Positions 26,364 to 34,685 of a stretch of 39,336 nt of DNA are shown in pieces. The position numbers were made by a program, and so were the translations under genes. A model generated the notes under the pieces. That model saw only the letters and a program-made list of their open reading frames with translations. It searched no databases and was not told the origin of the DNA. Numbering within the stretch: the stretch's first letter is position 1; every line of letters begins with the position of its first letter. The stretch is from Dehalococcoidales bacterium (GTDB taxonomy: Bacteria; Chloroflexota; Dehalococcoidia; Dehalococcoidales; Fen-1064), in assembly GCA_020342155.1 (NCBI GenBank), contig CP070842.1:824568-863903 (forward strand), given 5' to 3'.

Positions 26364-27335
26364 CTAGTGGTCAAGGCCCAGTAAATCGCATAACTGGGCA
26401 GGAGTGTATTTGCCAGGAGGCTCATGGTTAGCAGCCATTTCTTGAGAAATATGCATTAGTGCTTCATTTACAGGGGCCTGCATGCCAAGTTTCTTAGCCA
26501 ACCGTACAATTTCACCATTAAGAAACTCAGTCTCGACTGTACCCTGTCCACGGGCCAGGCTTTGCCATGTTGAACTCTGGGCCTCGGTATTGATTCTGCC
26601 GCGTAATGGCTCAGTAATTGCTGGCCACTCTTGGGCCACTTCTTCTGCTGGTATGAAGCGAATATCTGCTTTTTTCAGAACTTCTCGGAACTCCTGCCTC
26701 GCGGCACGGATTATGGGCTCGATATCGTTCCCTCTTACATTGGTAATAGCACCGATGGCATTATTCAGATTTCCCAACAGTTTACCCCACTTGTAGGGCA
26801 TGACGTCAGGAGTTGTCTTGACGTAGAAGCTGGCGGTGCGTAACTGTGTTGCTACCAGCTCAACCAGTTCATCGGTTCCCTCAGGATAGCACCCAGTGAT
26901 GAGCCAACCCGGTGGATCGCGGCGAGCAATCACCTCGCCTTCGGTGAGGTAAACTGCACCCACTCGTACCATTACGCCATACACTCTTGGAAAGTGCTGG
27001 ACTACAATCTCTTCATTCCGTACCCCGTTCTGTAAACAGAAAATCGGCAAGTCTTCAGTCACTGCCTTCAGGTCACGCAGAGCTTCTTCGGTGGATTGAC
27101 CTTTCACACAGAGTAAGACCACATCATCAAACTTATAATCAATCTGGTCGGGTTCGGTGACAGCCGGTATCTGTAAAGTGTAGGTACCGGTAGGTGTGAT
27201 AAGACGGAGGCCATGCTCACTAATAGCTTGTACATGGCCAGGTCGACCAACTAAAACTACATCATGTCCGGTACGCGCCAGATGCCCCCCTACGACACAT
27301 CCAATACCTCCAGCCCCATAAATAATCAGTCGCAT
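26364..27335 (-). CDS. Ketopantoate reductase family (2-dehydropantoate 2-reductase-like)
   Basis: 323 residues, the family length. The N-terminal NADP-binding motif is IIYGAGGIGCVVGGHLARTG. LLCVKGQSTEEAL and FCLQNGVRNEE match the ApbA/PanE core. The catalytic Lys is in YKWGKLLGNLNNAIGA. The C-terminal domain includes KKLGMQAPVNEAL. It could make pantoate for CoA synthesis, which would suit a CoA-thioester-rich organism, but many paralogs reduce other 2-keto acids. A TAGGAG ribosome-binding site precedes the ATG. It lies downstream of OtsAB on the same strand with a 181-bp gap, so is probably separate. Confidence 0.85.
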   Translation of the reverse strand: MRLIIYGAGGIGCVVGGHLARTGHDVVLVGRPGHVQAISEHGLRLITPTGTYTLQIPAVTEPDQIDYKFDDVVLLCVKGQSTEEALRDLKAVTEDLPIFCLQNGVRNEEIVVQHFPRVYGVMVRVGAVYLTEGEVIARRDPPGWLITGCYPEGTDELVELVATQLRTASFYVKTTPDVMPYKWGKLLGNLNNAIGAITNVRGNDIEPIIRAARQEFREVLKKADIRFIPAEEVAQEWPAITEPLRGRINTEAQSSTWQSLARGQGTVETEFLNGEIVRLAKKLGMQAPVNEALMHISQEMAANHEPPGKYTPAQLCDLLGLDH

Positions 27336-27516
27336 GCTTTACTCCTATCTTCTTGAGCCTAGTAACTCGTGTAAATGTCTGCCAGAGGTATGAGGAACCC
27401 CTATCAGTGGTCAATAGACCTTCATGACCTACAAGAGTTGTGTGCTGAAGGGCACCTCTCTTATTTCAGTATTCGGGACGCTCTTGTCTCTGTGGAATTC
27501 CTGCCGCAGTTATTTA

Positions 27517-29712
27517 TTACTCCGGCAGTACCGGTGCACCAATCATCTCTTTCAGCAGGGACCTCACTTGGGTCGGGGAGCCGAGACAAAATCTGGCGCC
27601 GGACGCGCCAAAGCCGACCTTGATTGACCACGCCGTTACGGGGAGTACGCGAAAAACATCTTCGTCAGTCGGGTCATCTCCGGCTGCCAGTATAAAGTCC
27701 CACTTCCTATTTAATATCCATCGCGAAGCTGCCTGTCCCTTATTCACACCGGCATTCTTTACCTCAACCACTCTGCTGCCTTCCAACACCTGTAGGTTGA
27801 GATTGGTCGTGAGTTGTAGGAGTTCTTTCACCAGTTCTCTGGCTCGCACTTCACCAAGCGTGGGATTACACCTTCTATGGTGCCAGACCAGGGAAAACAC
27901 CTTTTCCTCGATAAATGAACCGGGGGTTCTATCCACCCAGAGTTCGAGGATTGGACGTACTTCTTCCTTCCATTCATTGGTTATTACCAGCGTCTGATTC
28001 CAATCACCGTCGTTGTCTTTGACCCACACGCCATGTTCAGCGACCAATTCGATATTCATATTACCAAACCATTCGTCTATAGAGTCCTTCTCCCGTCCGC
28101 TGATAAGTACCACTTGATTACGGGTGTCTCCAGCGAGTTCCTGGAGCAACATTATGACCTCATCACTTGGCCTTGCCCACGCCGGCCTTCCCGCAAAGGA
28201 TACAAGCGTGCCATCGTAATCGAGTAATATCAGCCTTCGGTTACTTTGTCGGAAGTCACTGACCAGCTTACTTTGGTCTTGGGAGGTCAGTGTTTTCACC
28301 TCCGCCTCTTCTTGCAGTTTCTTGGTCTGGAGCAGCCTGTCGATAAACTCCTCGGCCCATCGCTGCACGTTATAGCGCATCAGGCGTTTCTGCATCGTCC
28401 TGTTATCTTCAATCTGGTCTTCGATTGGCATTTCCAGGGCTCTTTCCAGCGCCTGCACCATCTCTTCTTGATTATTGACATTCACTACGATGGCCTCTCC
28501 CAACTCCCTTGCAGCTCCGGCGGTCTCACTAAGGATAAGTACTCCTTTGCCGTCTGACCGGGTCGCTATGTATTCCTTCGCAATGAGATTCATCCCGTCT
28601 CTCACGGGGGTCACCAGCGCGATGTCAGCGATGCGGTACATGGCCACAAGCGAGTGGAAAGGTAGAGAGCGATAGAGATACCAGATGGGAGTCCAGCCCA
28701 TGGTGCCGTATTTTCCGTTGATAGCGCCGACAAGCTCATCTATTTCACTTTTAAGCAGGGCATATTGTTCCACCAGCGTCCGGGATGGGACTACAACCAG
28801 AACAAGAACCAGCCTTTCTCTCTGGCCCGGATGCCTTTCCAGAAATAGGTTATAGGCTGCCAATCGCTCAAGAATACCCTTGGTGTAGTCAAGACGGTCT
28901 ATTGACAGGATTACCTTACGGGCCCCCAGCCTCTCGCGGAAATAACCTGCCTCCGAACGCACTTTGCGGTTTCGGGCGGCACTGGAATAGCGCTCATAGT
29001 CGATTCCCATGGGGAAGATATCTGCTTTGACTAGACGGTCATCGGCGGTGATTTGCCCCATGGTAGCCTCGTGGCCCAGCAGATTACGAACACTATCAAG
29101 AAAATGCCCTGCATAATCATAGGTATGAAAGCCTACCAGGTCTGCTCCCAGAAGTCCGTGCAAGATTTCACTGCGCCAAGGGAGCAGGCGAAACACTTCA
29201 AGGGATGGGAAGGGAATGTGCAGGAAAAACCCTATCGTAGCGTTCTCCAGCTTCCTCCTGATGAGTTGTGGCAGCAGCATAAGATGATAATCATGTACCC
29301 AGATGATGTCATCGTCCCGGGCAACTTTCACGACTGCCTTAGCGAAGGCTTCGTTGACTCGTGTATAAGCCCGCCATGAGTCGGTATCATATAATGCATA
29401 CAAGGGGAAGTAGTGAAAAAGGGGCCAGATAGTCTTATTAGAGAATTCGTGATAGTAACCTTCGAAGTCTTCTTCCGAGAGAGAGACCGGATGCAATCTC
29501 TGCGTTCGTAATCTTGCCATGACATCATTCATTTTGTCTCCGACCGTATCTAGGTCGATGCCAGGCCATCCGATCCAGGTACTATCGTATGATTTGTGGA
29601 ATGTGCTCAGGCCTGTAGCCAGACCTCCGACACTGGTCTCGAAGCGTAACCCTCTTCTACCTTTTTCGATGCTCACCGGTAATCGGTTAGAAACGAGCAG
29701 TAGCCTTGACAC
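27517..29712 (-). CDS. otsAB: Bifunctional trehalose-6-phosphate synthase/phosphatase
   Basis: 731 residues. Residues 1-~470 are the GT20 synthase domain: [19 protein letters not shown], and [10 protein letters not shown](L)ER with the donor-site residues. Residues ~490-731 are the HAD phosphatase: nucleophile motif [18 protein letters not shown], and a C-terminal [12 protein letters not shown]. It makes trehalose-6-phosphate from UDP- or ADP-glucose and glucose-6-phosphate and then removes the phosphate. Such fusions occur in archaea, Bacteroidota and other groups. The start is GTG at 29712, with AGGAGGT 8 bp upstream. It diverges from treT-like genes at a ~300-bp intergenic region. Confidence 0.96.
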   Translation of the reverse strand: MSRLLLVSNRLPVSIEKGRRGLRFETSVGGLATGLSTFHKSYDSTWIGWPGIDLDTVGDKMNDVMARLRTQRLHPVSLSEEDFEGYYHEFSNKTIWPLFHYFPLYALYDTDSWRAYTRVNEAFAKAVVKVARDDDIIWVHDYHLMLLPQLIRRKLENATIGFFLHIPFPSLEVFRLLPWRSEILHGLLGADLVGFHTYDYAGHFLDSVRNLLGHEATMGQITADDRLVKADIFPMGIDYERYSSAARNRKVRSEAGYFRERLGARKVILSIDRLDYTKGILERLAAYNLFLERHPGQRERLVLVLVVVPSRTLVEQYALLKSEIDELVGAINGKYGTMGWTPIWYLYRSLPFHSLVAMYRIADIALVTPVRDGMNLIAKEYIATRSDGKGVLILSETAGAARELGEAIVVNVNNQEEMVQALERALEMPIEDQIEDNRTMQKRLMRYNVQRWAEEFIDRLLQTKKLQEEAEVKTLTSQDQSKLVSDFRQSNRRLILLDYDGTLVSFAGRPAWARPSDEVIMLLQELAGDTRNQVVLISGREKDSIDEWFGNMNIELVAEHGVWVKDNDGDWNQTLVITNEWKEEVRPILELWVDRTPGSFIEEKVFSLVWHHRRCNPTLGEVRARELVKELLQLTTNLNLQVLEGSRVVEVKNAGVNKGQAASRWILNRKWDFILAAGDDPTDEDVFRVLPVTAWSIKVGFGASGARFCLGSPTQVRSLLKEMIGAPVLPE

Positions 29713-29897
29713 GGTAGTCCACCTCCTACCCTCTGCCTCGCTAGTGTCCGGGACTCCTTATCCCATAAGAAGTTCAGACGAGACGCTGCGAGTGAAGATA
29801 GCCATCATTATTCTACCATATGTTGTCCGAGTCCACTTACAGCAAGCAAACCATCAGTGGTATTCAGTATCCTTCGGGTAATAGATGGATACTGGCA

Positions 29898-29926
29898 TTG
29901 AGGTCATGGCTTGTGGCTGCTATAAT
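29898..29926 (+). promoter_or_regulatory. Promoter for the first TreT-like gene
   Basis: TTGAGG (29898-29903), a 17-bp spacer, perfect TATAAT (29921-29926). Predicted start is ~29933, giving a leader of ~76 nt before the ATG at 30009. Confidence 0.55.
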
Positions 29927-30008
29927 GCTCACAGGTGTAGTAGTCTAGCATATACGCCGAACTCAGTCCAGTATTGGCTCATAAATCTCCTGAGGCAAGG
30001 GTTATATA

Positions 30009-31397
30009 ATGGCAGAATCGGGTGAAGGTGTCTCCATCCTGACTGATGGGACGGTCTACAGTAGGAGAAAGGACTTCTGTCCTCTATCGACACCTCCCGT
30101 GGAGGCTTATACTGCCATCATGGGCGATGAGAAAATAGAGAGGCTGCACCGAGCCGCCCAGCAACTAAAGGGCCGGAAGCTGCTGGAGATAAATTCTACT
30201 GCCGAGGGTGGAGGCGTAGCCGAAATTCTTTATAGCTCTATCCCCCTTCTAAACGCGCTTGGTGTTGAAGCCGAATGGAAGGTTGTCCAGGGTAGTAATG
30301 AATACTTTGAGTGCACGAAGAGCTTGCACAATCTTCTGCAGGGTATGGAGGGAGACTTCACCACGGAGATGGAGCGGATTTACACTGACAACCTTGACAA
30401 CTACGATGCTACCGATATTCTCGATTACCAACCGGATGTGGTGCTGATTCATGACCCGCAGCCTTTAGGTCTGGTCCACCGGCTCAGACAACCGGAGCAG
30501 ACCTGGCTGTGGAGATGTCACATCGATATCGAAGAAGAAGCTGTAGAAGCCAATCCCAGCCTCTGGAAATTTATCACGGATTGGACGGAGCGTTATGACG
30601 CTGCTATATTTTCGGCAGCACATTACATTGTGACGAAGTGGCCTCTGCCTAAGTTCATTATTCCTCCATTCATTGACCCCCTTTCCGAGAAGAACAGGGA
30701 ACTGGCACAGGATGAAATAGACAGCGTTCTTGCCAAGTACCAGATAGACCCCGATGTTCCCATAATCGCCCAGGTGGGGAGATTTGACCCCTGGAAAGGG
30801 ATAGACAGGACTATAGCTGTTTTTCGTCGGGTGAGAGAAGAGAAGAAATGCCAGCTGATACTGGCGGGTGCTCTGGCTGCCGATGACCCTGAGGGAGAGA
30901 GGATTCTGGCTGATATTTGTCAGGAAATAAAGGATGACGAGGATATCCGTGTGCTCAATCTCTCGCTGGCGAACCGTCTAGAGAACCACAGAGAGGTTAA
31001 TGCAATCCAGCGGGCAGCACGTGTAATAATGCAACCATCGACCCGGGAGGGCTTTGGGCTGGTGATTACTGAGGCATTATGGAAGGGCAAACCGGTGATA
31101 GCCGCCGATGTTGGGGCTATCCCTCTTCAAATCAGAGAAGATGATACCGGCTACTTCTATGATACGCCGTATAAGACTGCCGAGAAGGTGCTATATCTCC
31201 TGGAGAATCCTGGTGCCGCTGAGGTAATAGGTGAGGTGGGCAGTAAGTATGTCAAGGAGCACTTCCTTCTACCTGATCGGCTCGCCGACCAGTTAATGGC
31301 GATACAAATGGCTGTTGACGGGATTGTAGCCAGGGGAGCTTGCCCTGAATGTATTGTTAGTTTTCATCCCTGGTTCAAGTTACACAAGCGAAGGTAA
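30009..31397 (+). CDS. TreT-like trehalose synthase (GT4 glycosyltransferase)
   Basis: 462 residues. The N-terminal part (LLEINSTAEGGGVAEILYS, EAEWKVVQG, DVVLIHDPQPLGLVHRLR, WRCHIDIE) matches trehalose-synthesising TreT, which joins NDP-glucose to glucose. The C-terminal donor domain has VGRFDPWKGIDR and EGFGLVITEALWKGKPVIA, with the paired Glu (E-x7-E) of retaining GT4 enzymes. The last ~25 residues include ARGACPECIVSFHPW, with a CxxC, an unusual ending. The neighbouring OtsAB supports a trehalose role, but sucrose or glucosylglycerate-type acceptors cannot be excluded. Confidence 0.85.
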   Translation: MAESGEGVSILTDGTVYSRRKDFCPLSTPPVEAYTAIMGDEKIERLHRAAQQLKGRKLLEINSTAEGGGVAEILYSSIPLLNALGVEAEWKVVQGSNEYFECTKSLHNLLQGMEGDFTTEMERIYTDNLDNYDATDILDYQPDVVLIHDPQPLGLVHRLRQPEQTWLWRCHIDIEEEAVEANPSLWKFITDWTERYDAAIFSAAHYIVTKWPLPKFIIPPFIDPLSEKNRELAQDEIDSVLAKYQIDPDVPIIAQVGRFDPWKGIDRTIAVFRRVREEKKCQLILAGALAADDPEGERILADICQEIKDDEDIRVLNLSLANRLENHREVNAIQRAARVIMQPSTREGFGLVITEALWKGKPVIAADVGAIPLQIREDDTGYFYDTPYKTAEKVLYLLENPGAAEVIGEVGSKYVKEHFLLPDRLADQLMAIQMAVDGIVARGACPECIVSFHPWFKLHKRR

Positions 31398-31644
31398 TAA
31401 TAGGGCAGAACCATCTGTCATTCTGTTCTTGAAAGTCTAATGCTCCTGTCTCTTACTCCGGGAGCTATTTACGGCTACCTACACAGCAATTCTGAACTCT
31501 AATTAAACCATGCCCCTCTTCTAACCTTTTTCCAACCTCTGGTAGCTATAGTCATAGACTGTAGGGTTCTCACAAGCAAAGGAGTCGGACTACTCGTGTT
31601 CGTGATTGGCTTTGATATGGTGGCTTCGTTCGACGCTAATCCGA

Positions 31645-31706
31645 AAGTACTGTTGCTTAAAGTACTATTGCCTGGAGTACCTTTGCGGGATATATAGTGC
31701 TATTGC
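31645..31706 (+). repeat. Four tandem operator-like motifs
   Basis: AAGTACTGTTGC (31645), AAGTACTATTGC (31660), GAGTACCTTTGC (31675) and TAGTGCTATTGC (31695). Spacing is 15, 15 and 20 bp. The consensus is AGTACTNTTGC. Confidence 0.65.
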
Positions 31707-31739
31707 TCGATATTACAATTGTAATAAGTAGTGAGCAAT
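31702..31739. promoter_or_regulatory. Nested inverted repeat with perfect 16-bp palindrome
   Basis: Outer arms are ATTGCTC (31702-31708) and GAGCAAT (31733-31739). The inner palindrome TATTACAATTGTAATA (31711-31726) is perfect. It could be a dimeric repressor site or, in RNA, a hairpin in the leader. Confidence 0.55.
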
Positions 31740-31849
31740 GGTTGTAACAAGTGATAGGTAGTAGCTGGTAGTGATTTCCTTCAGCACACATAACCAGTCG
31801 GTGCCAGTCTACTAGGGCTCAGAAGGGTTAATTGGAGGAGACATACGCT

Positions 31850-33145
31850 ATGATCAGGGTCCCGACACAAGAAATACAACTTGCTCAGTATTCGGGCGTT
31901 GTTCCCGAGGGTCTCATATCGGGGATAACTAGTGCTGCTAAGAAGCTGCAGGGAATGCGCATTGTGCATGTTAACGCTACTCCTGTTGGGGGGGGTGTAG
32001 CTGAAATACTGCAGTCATTGGTACCTCTTATGTGCAGTGTCGGGATTGAGGCCGAGTGGTATGTCATCGAACCGGATGATGCGTTCTTCCGGGTCGGTAA
32101 GACTCTACACCACTGTCTCCAGGGTGATGGCGAGAGCCTGAGCCATGACGATATTGCCCTTTATCTGAAGCACAATGAAAAATCCGCAAACGCTGCGGCC
32201 GCGGTGGGACTGACCGCAGACCTGTGGCTCATCCACGACGCCCAGGTTTTACCCCTGCTTCACTACCTGAATGCTCCTCCTGGTGTCTGGGTGTGCCATG
32301 TTGATGCTACCAGGCCTAATACTATTATTATGGAATTTCTACGCTCGTACATGAGCAATTACAAGATGATAATGGCCAGCATGCCGGAGTACCTTCCAGA
32401 GGACAACAATGCGGATAGGGTGTTTGTATCTCCTCCCGCTATTGACCCGTTAATACCGAAGCACAGGCTGTTGGGTTCTGACCAGGCACGAGAAGTGCTG
32501 GCCGGGCTCGGGATAGATCCGGGCAGACCTCTGGTGGCACAGGTATCACGGTTCGACCGCTGGAAGGATCCATGGGGAGTAATCGATGCCTACCGATTAG
32601 CTAGGAAAGATGTTCCCACGCTGCAGCTAGCACTGGTTGGAGCAATGACGGCAGACGATGACTATGAAGCCCAGGAAGTCCTTAACAGCGTCCATCAGTA
32701 TGCCGGAGGTGACCCTGATATACACATTCTCTATGACCCCGCGGTCATTGGTGACCTTGAGGTAAATGCCTTTCAGTCAGGCTCTGACGTTATCGTGCAA
32801 AAATCTATTAGGGAGGGGTTCGGTCTGACTGTGGCGGAAGCGATGTGGAAAGGGACCCCTGTTATTGGTGGAAATTGCGGAGGAATCAAGCTTCAGATAA
32901 ACGATGGTGAGACTGGTTTGTTGGTCAACGATGCTGCGTCATGTGCTCGAAGTATAGTAACTCTCTTAAATGACCGGACACTGGCACGGAGTATGGGTGA
33001 AGCCGGTCGAGAGTCAGTGCGGAGAAGTTTCTTGATGCCCAGGTTACTCAGAGATTACTTACATGTGGCCATTAGTGTGCTGAATGGAAATGGGTCATCA
33101 GTTCACTCACAGCACCAGGCTGCCGCTCCTTTAATTGACAATTAG
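31850..33145 (+). CDS. Second TreT-like GT4 glycosyltransferase
   Basis: 431 residues from the ATG at 31850. A frame-extending TTG at 31832 overlaps the GGAGGA ribosome-binding site. It is paralogous to the preceding gene: MRIVHVNATPVGGGVAEIL, EAEWYVIEP, LWLIHDAQVLPLL, WVCHVDATRPN, VSRFDRWKDPWGVID and EGFGLTVAEAMWKGTPVIG. The acceptor-domain residues after HVD differ (ATRPNT instead of IEEEA), so the acceptor or donor may have changed. Family and fold are secure. Trehalose synthesis is inferred from homology and the OtsAB neighbour. It has its own long leader, so is probably regulated apart from its paralog. Confidence 0.83.
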   Translation: MIRVPTQEIQLAQYSGVVPEGLISGITSAAKKLQGMRIVHVNATPVGGGVAEILQSLVPLMCSVGIEAEWYVIEPDDAFFRVGKTLHHCLQGDGESLSHDDIALYLKHNEKSANAAAAVGLTADLWLIHDAQVLPLLHYLNAPPGVWVCHVDATRPNTIIMEFLRSYMSNYKMIMASMPEYLPEDNNADRVFVSPPAIDPLIPKHRLLGSDQAREVLAGLGIDPGRPLVAQVSRFDRWKDPWGVIDAYRLARKDVPTLQLALVGAMTADDDYEAQEVLNSVHQYAGGDPDIHILYDPAVIGDLEVNAFQSGSDVIVQKSIREGFGLTVAEAMWKGTPVIGGNCGGIKLQINDGETGLLVNDAASCARSIVTLLNDRTLARSMGEAGRESVRRSFLMPRLLRDYLHVAISVLNGNGSSVHSQHQAAAPLIDN

Positions 33146-33163
33146 GAGACCCCAGAATCTCCT
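33144..33163. terminator. Hairpin between convergent genes
   Basis: AGGAGA (33144-33149), 8-base loop, TCTCCT (33158-33163). It overlaps the stop codon of the TreT-like gene. No T tract follows, so it is only a weak terminator candidate. Confidence 0.3.
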
Positions 33164-33184
33164 TATGCCTCAGTGCCCTCTCCA
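33150..33184 (-). repeat. Copy A of the kinase 3'-end sequence
   Basis: 35 bp identical at 33 positions to 34692-34726 (kinase 3' end). On minus, in a frame different from the GNAT gene, it reads VERALRHKEILGS, against LERALRHKEILGA in the kinase. The GNAT stop codon lies inside it. Confidence 0.8.
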
Positions 33185-33712
33185 CTCATTCCTGAGGATA
33201 CTGAACATGACAAGATCATGAAAGTGGTTATTCCTGAAAAAGGCTTCCCGCTGGCGGCCCTCTTCTCGGAAGCCAACCTTCTTGTGCAGCTTAATACTAC
33301 GCTCATTGAAAGCTAATGTAGAAGACGCGATTCGGTGCAGGTTCAGCTGCTGGAAACCATAGTCAAGGATGAGCCGCGTTGCCTCAGTACCATAGCCATT
33401 GCCCCAATAATCCTTCTCACCAATAGCAATCCCGAATGAAGCACCATGGTCTTTTGGATTGATGCCGTGAAGTCCGATGGTTCCAATAGTTTTACTCGAG
33501 TCCCCTTCAATGGCTTCGAAGATTAAGCCCACATGAGTGCCTGCTTGAATCCTAGAGGCTGCGTCTTCAATCCATTTCTCCTCGGCCATCTCTGTCATTG
33601 GCAGGTACATAGAGAGATACTGGGTCACCTCCGGGTCATTGAACCACTTCAAGAAGTTGGTGATGTCTGACCTCTTCAACGGTCTCAGAAGGACCTTCTC
33701 ACCCCTCAGCAT
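33170..33712 (-). CDS. GNAT acetyltransferase, RimJ/RimL type
   Basis: 180 residues, the usual size. The start LRGEKVLLRPLKRSDITNFLKWFNDPEVTQYL, the acetyl-CoA loop GEKDYWGNGYGTEATRLIL (~100-118) and LHRIASSTLAFNERSIKLHKKVGF are classic for protein or small-molecule N-acetyltransferases. AAAGGAGT precedes the ATG. Its last residues (EWRGH, stop) are encoded within a stray copy of the kinase 3' end. Related proteins often end near EWR, so the copy joins almost exactly at the natural end. Substrate unknown. Confidence 0.92.
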   Translation of the reverse strand: MLRGEKVLLRPLKRSDITNFLKWFNDPEVTQYLSMYLPMTEMAEEKWIEDAASRIQAGTHVGLIFEAIEGDSSKTIGTIGLHGINPKDHGASFGIAIGEKDYWGNGYGTEATRLILDYGFQQLNLHRIASSTLAFNERSIKLHKKVGFREEGRQREAFFRNNHFHDLVMFSILRNEWRGH

Positions 33713-33753
33713 GTGTATACTCCTTTACCGCGTTATAAAGTTAGCTATTACGC

Positions 33754-33810
33754 ACCCAGTATCTCCTTATGCCTCAACGCCCTCGCCAGTACAGACTGCT
33801 TCTTCATCTG
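33754..33810 (-). pseudogene. Copy B: remnant of a kinase-like gene 3' end
   Basis: On minus it reads QMKKQSVLARALRHKEILGA followed by a stop, against EMKMQPSLERALRHKEILGA plus stop in the kinase. Nucleotide identity is 28 of 35 over the core, with further matches to 33810. It lies just downstream of the methyltransferase gene, has no start and cannot be a gene. Confidence 0.78.
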
Positions 33811-33836
33811 GGGTAGTCTTGACGTATATCTGTTGT

Positions 33837-34655
33837 CTAGCGTTGCCCCATCGCATAGATAGCTGCAACAGACACGTGTAGACCGTCCGGACCGAATAGT
33901 GGGCGTAATTTGGTGAGGAACTCATGTTTGAATGGTGCGTGTGTTGTCTCATCCGTTCCAAACAGCATCAGGCGTAACGGCAAGAATGCCCAAACGTCCT
34001 TCTCGTTTGTATAGATAAAGTCCTCCTTTTCGCCATGTGTCATAATTGAGTGGAATCCGTGTTGTCTGAGTAGAGTCTCTATTTCCTCCGGAGTAAAAGA
34101 CATGCCGTGGGGTGGTATCCGCACTTCTCCCTGATAAGTACCAAGCTGCTGCAACATGACTGGAAAAATCGGGTCGAACGGAGGTAATGCCTGGTCGAAT
34201 ACAGTCACAGCAACACGGCCACCTAGCTTACAGACTCGGTACATCTCATTTAGTGCATCTTCCATGTGTGGGAAGAAGAAGAGCGAGAAGGCACATGTCA
34301 CACAATCGAATGTCTCATCGGGAAACTCGAGGTGCTCAGCATCCATCTTACGCAAGGTAATATTGGTCAGTCCTTCTTGGTGCACTGAATGGTCGGCTTC
34401 CTGCAACAATCCAGCCGATAGGTCAATGCCAGTCACATGTCCATTTGACTTCAGAAGTCGCGCGGCGGGCAACAGCACCGCGCCTTTACCTGTAGCAATA
34501 TCCAGCATCTTTGTACCTGGTTCAGGTGACAGCCAGTCAACCAGGCGCGACCCGAAATGTTGATAAATGGCTGGACCGACACGGTCATATGCTTTTGCGT
34601 TATCATCAAAGACTTTTTCGATGTTCTGTTTGGTCGCAACTATCATCTCAGGCAT
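33837..34655 (-). CDS. Class I SAM-dependent methyltransferase (UbiE-like)
   Basis: 272 residues. SAM-binding motif I is MLDIATGKGAVLLPAA (~49-64), motif II VTGIDLSAGLLQEA, then MDAEHLEFPDETFDCVTCAFSLFFF (~105-129) and LGGRVAVTVFD. The C-terminal ~100 residues form an extra substrate-facing domain. It is not the ubiquinone/menaquinone enzyme by context. It may methylate a small molecule. Ribosome-binding site GAGGGAG. It is 30 bp from the kinase stop and so is probably transcribed with it. It is followed by copy B of the kinase 3' end. Confidence 0.88.
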   Translation of the reverse strand: MPEMIVATKQNIEKVFDDNAKAYDRVGPAIYQHFGSRLVDWLSPEPGTKMLDIATGKGAVLLPAARLLKSNGHVTGIDLSAGLLQEADHSVHQEGLTNITLRKMDAEHLEFPDETFDCVTCAFSLFFFPHMEDALNEMYRVCKLGGRVAVTVFDQALPPFDPIFPVMLQQLGTYQGEVRIPPHGMSFTPEEIETLLRQHGFHSIMTHGEKEDFIYTNEKDVWAFLPLRLMLFGTDETTHAPFKHEFLTKLRPLFGPDGLHVSVAAIYAMGQR

Positions 34656-34685
34656 TTTTATTTCTCCCTCTAGCTGTTAGAAGAG

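Larger units (their letters stand above)
31398..31849 (+). promoter_or_regulatory. 452-bp leader/intergenic region before the second TreT-like gene
   Basis: Unusually long for this gene-dense segment. It contains four tandem 12-bp motifs (31645-31706), a perfect 16-bp palindrome nested in a larger inverted repeat (31702-31739), and many short GTAGT repeats just after it. I find no clear sigma-70 promoter in the last 150 bp. A small hairpin (GCTCC...GGAGC, near 31442-31467) after the first gene may help end its transcript. Confidence 0.45.

Noticed and set aside
30005..30010. TATAAT directly before the first TreT-like gene
   Set aside because: It overlaps the start codon (position 30009), so it cannot serve as the -10 for this gene. 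The promoter at 29898-29926 is better placed.
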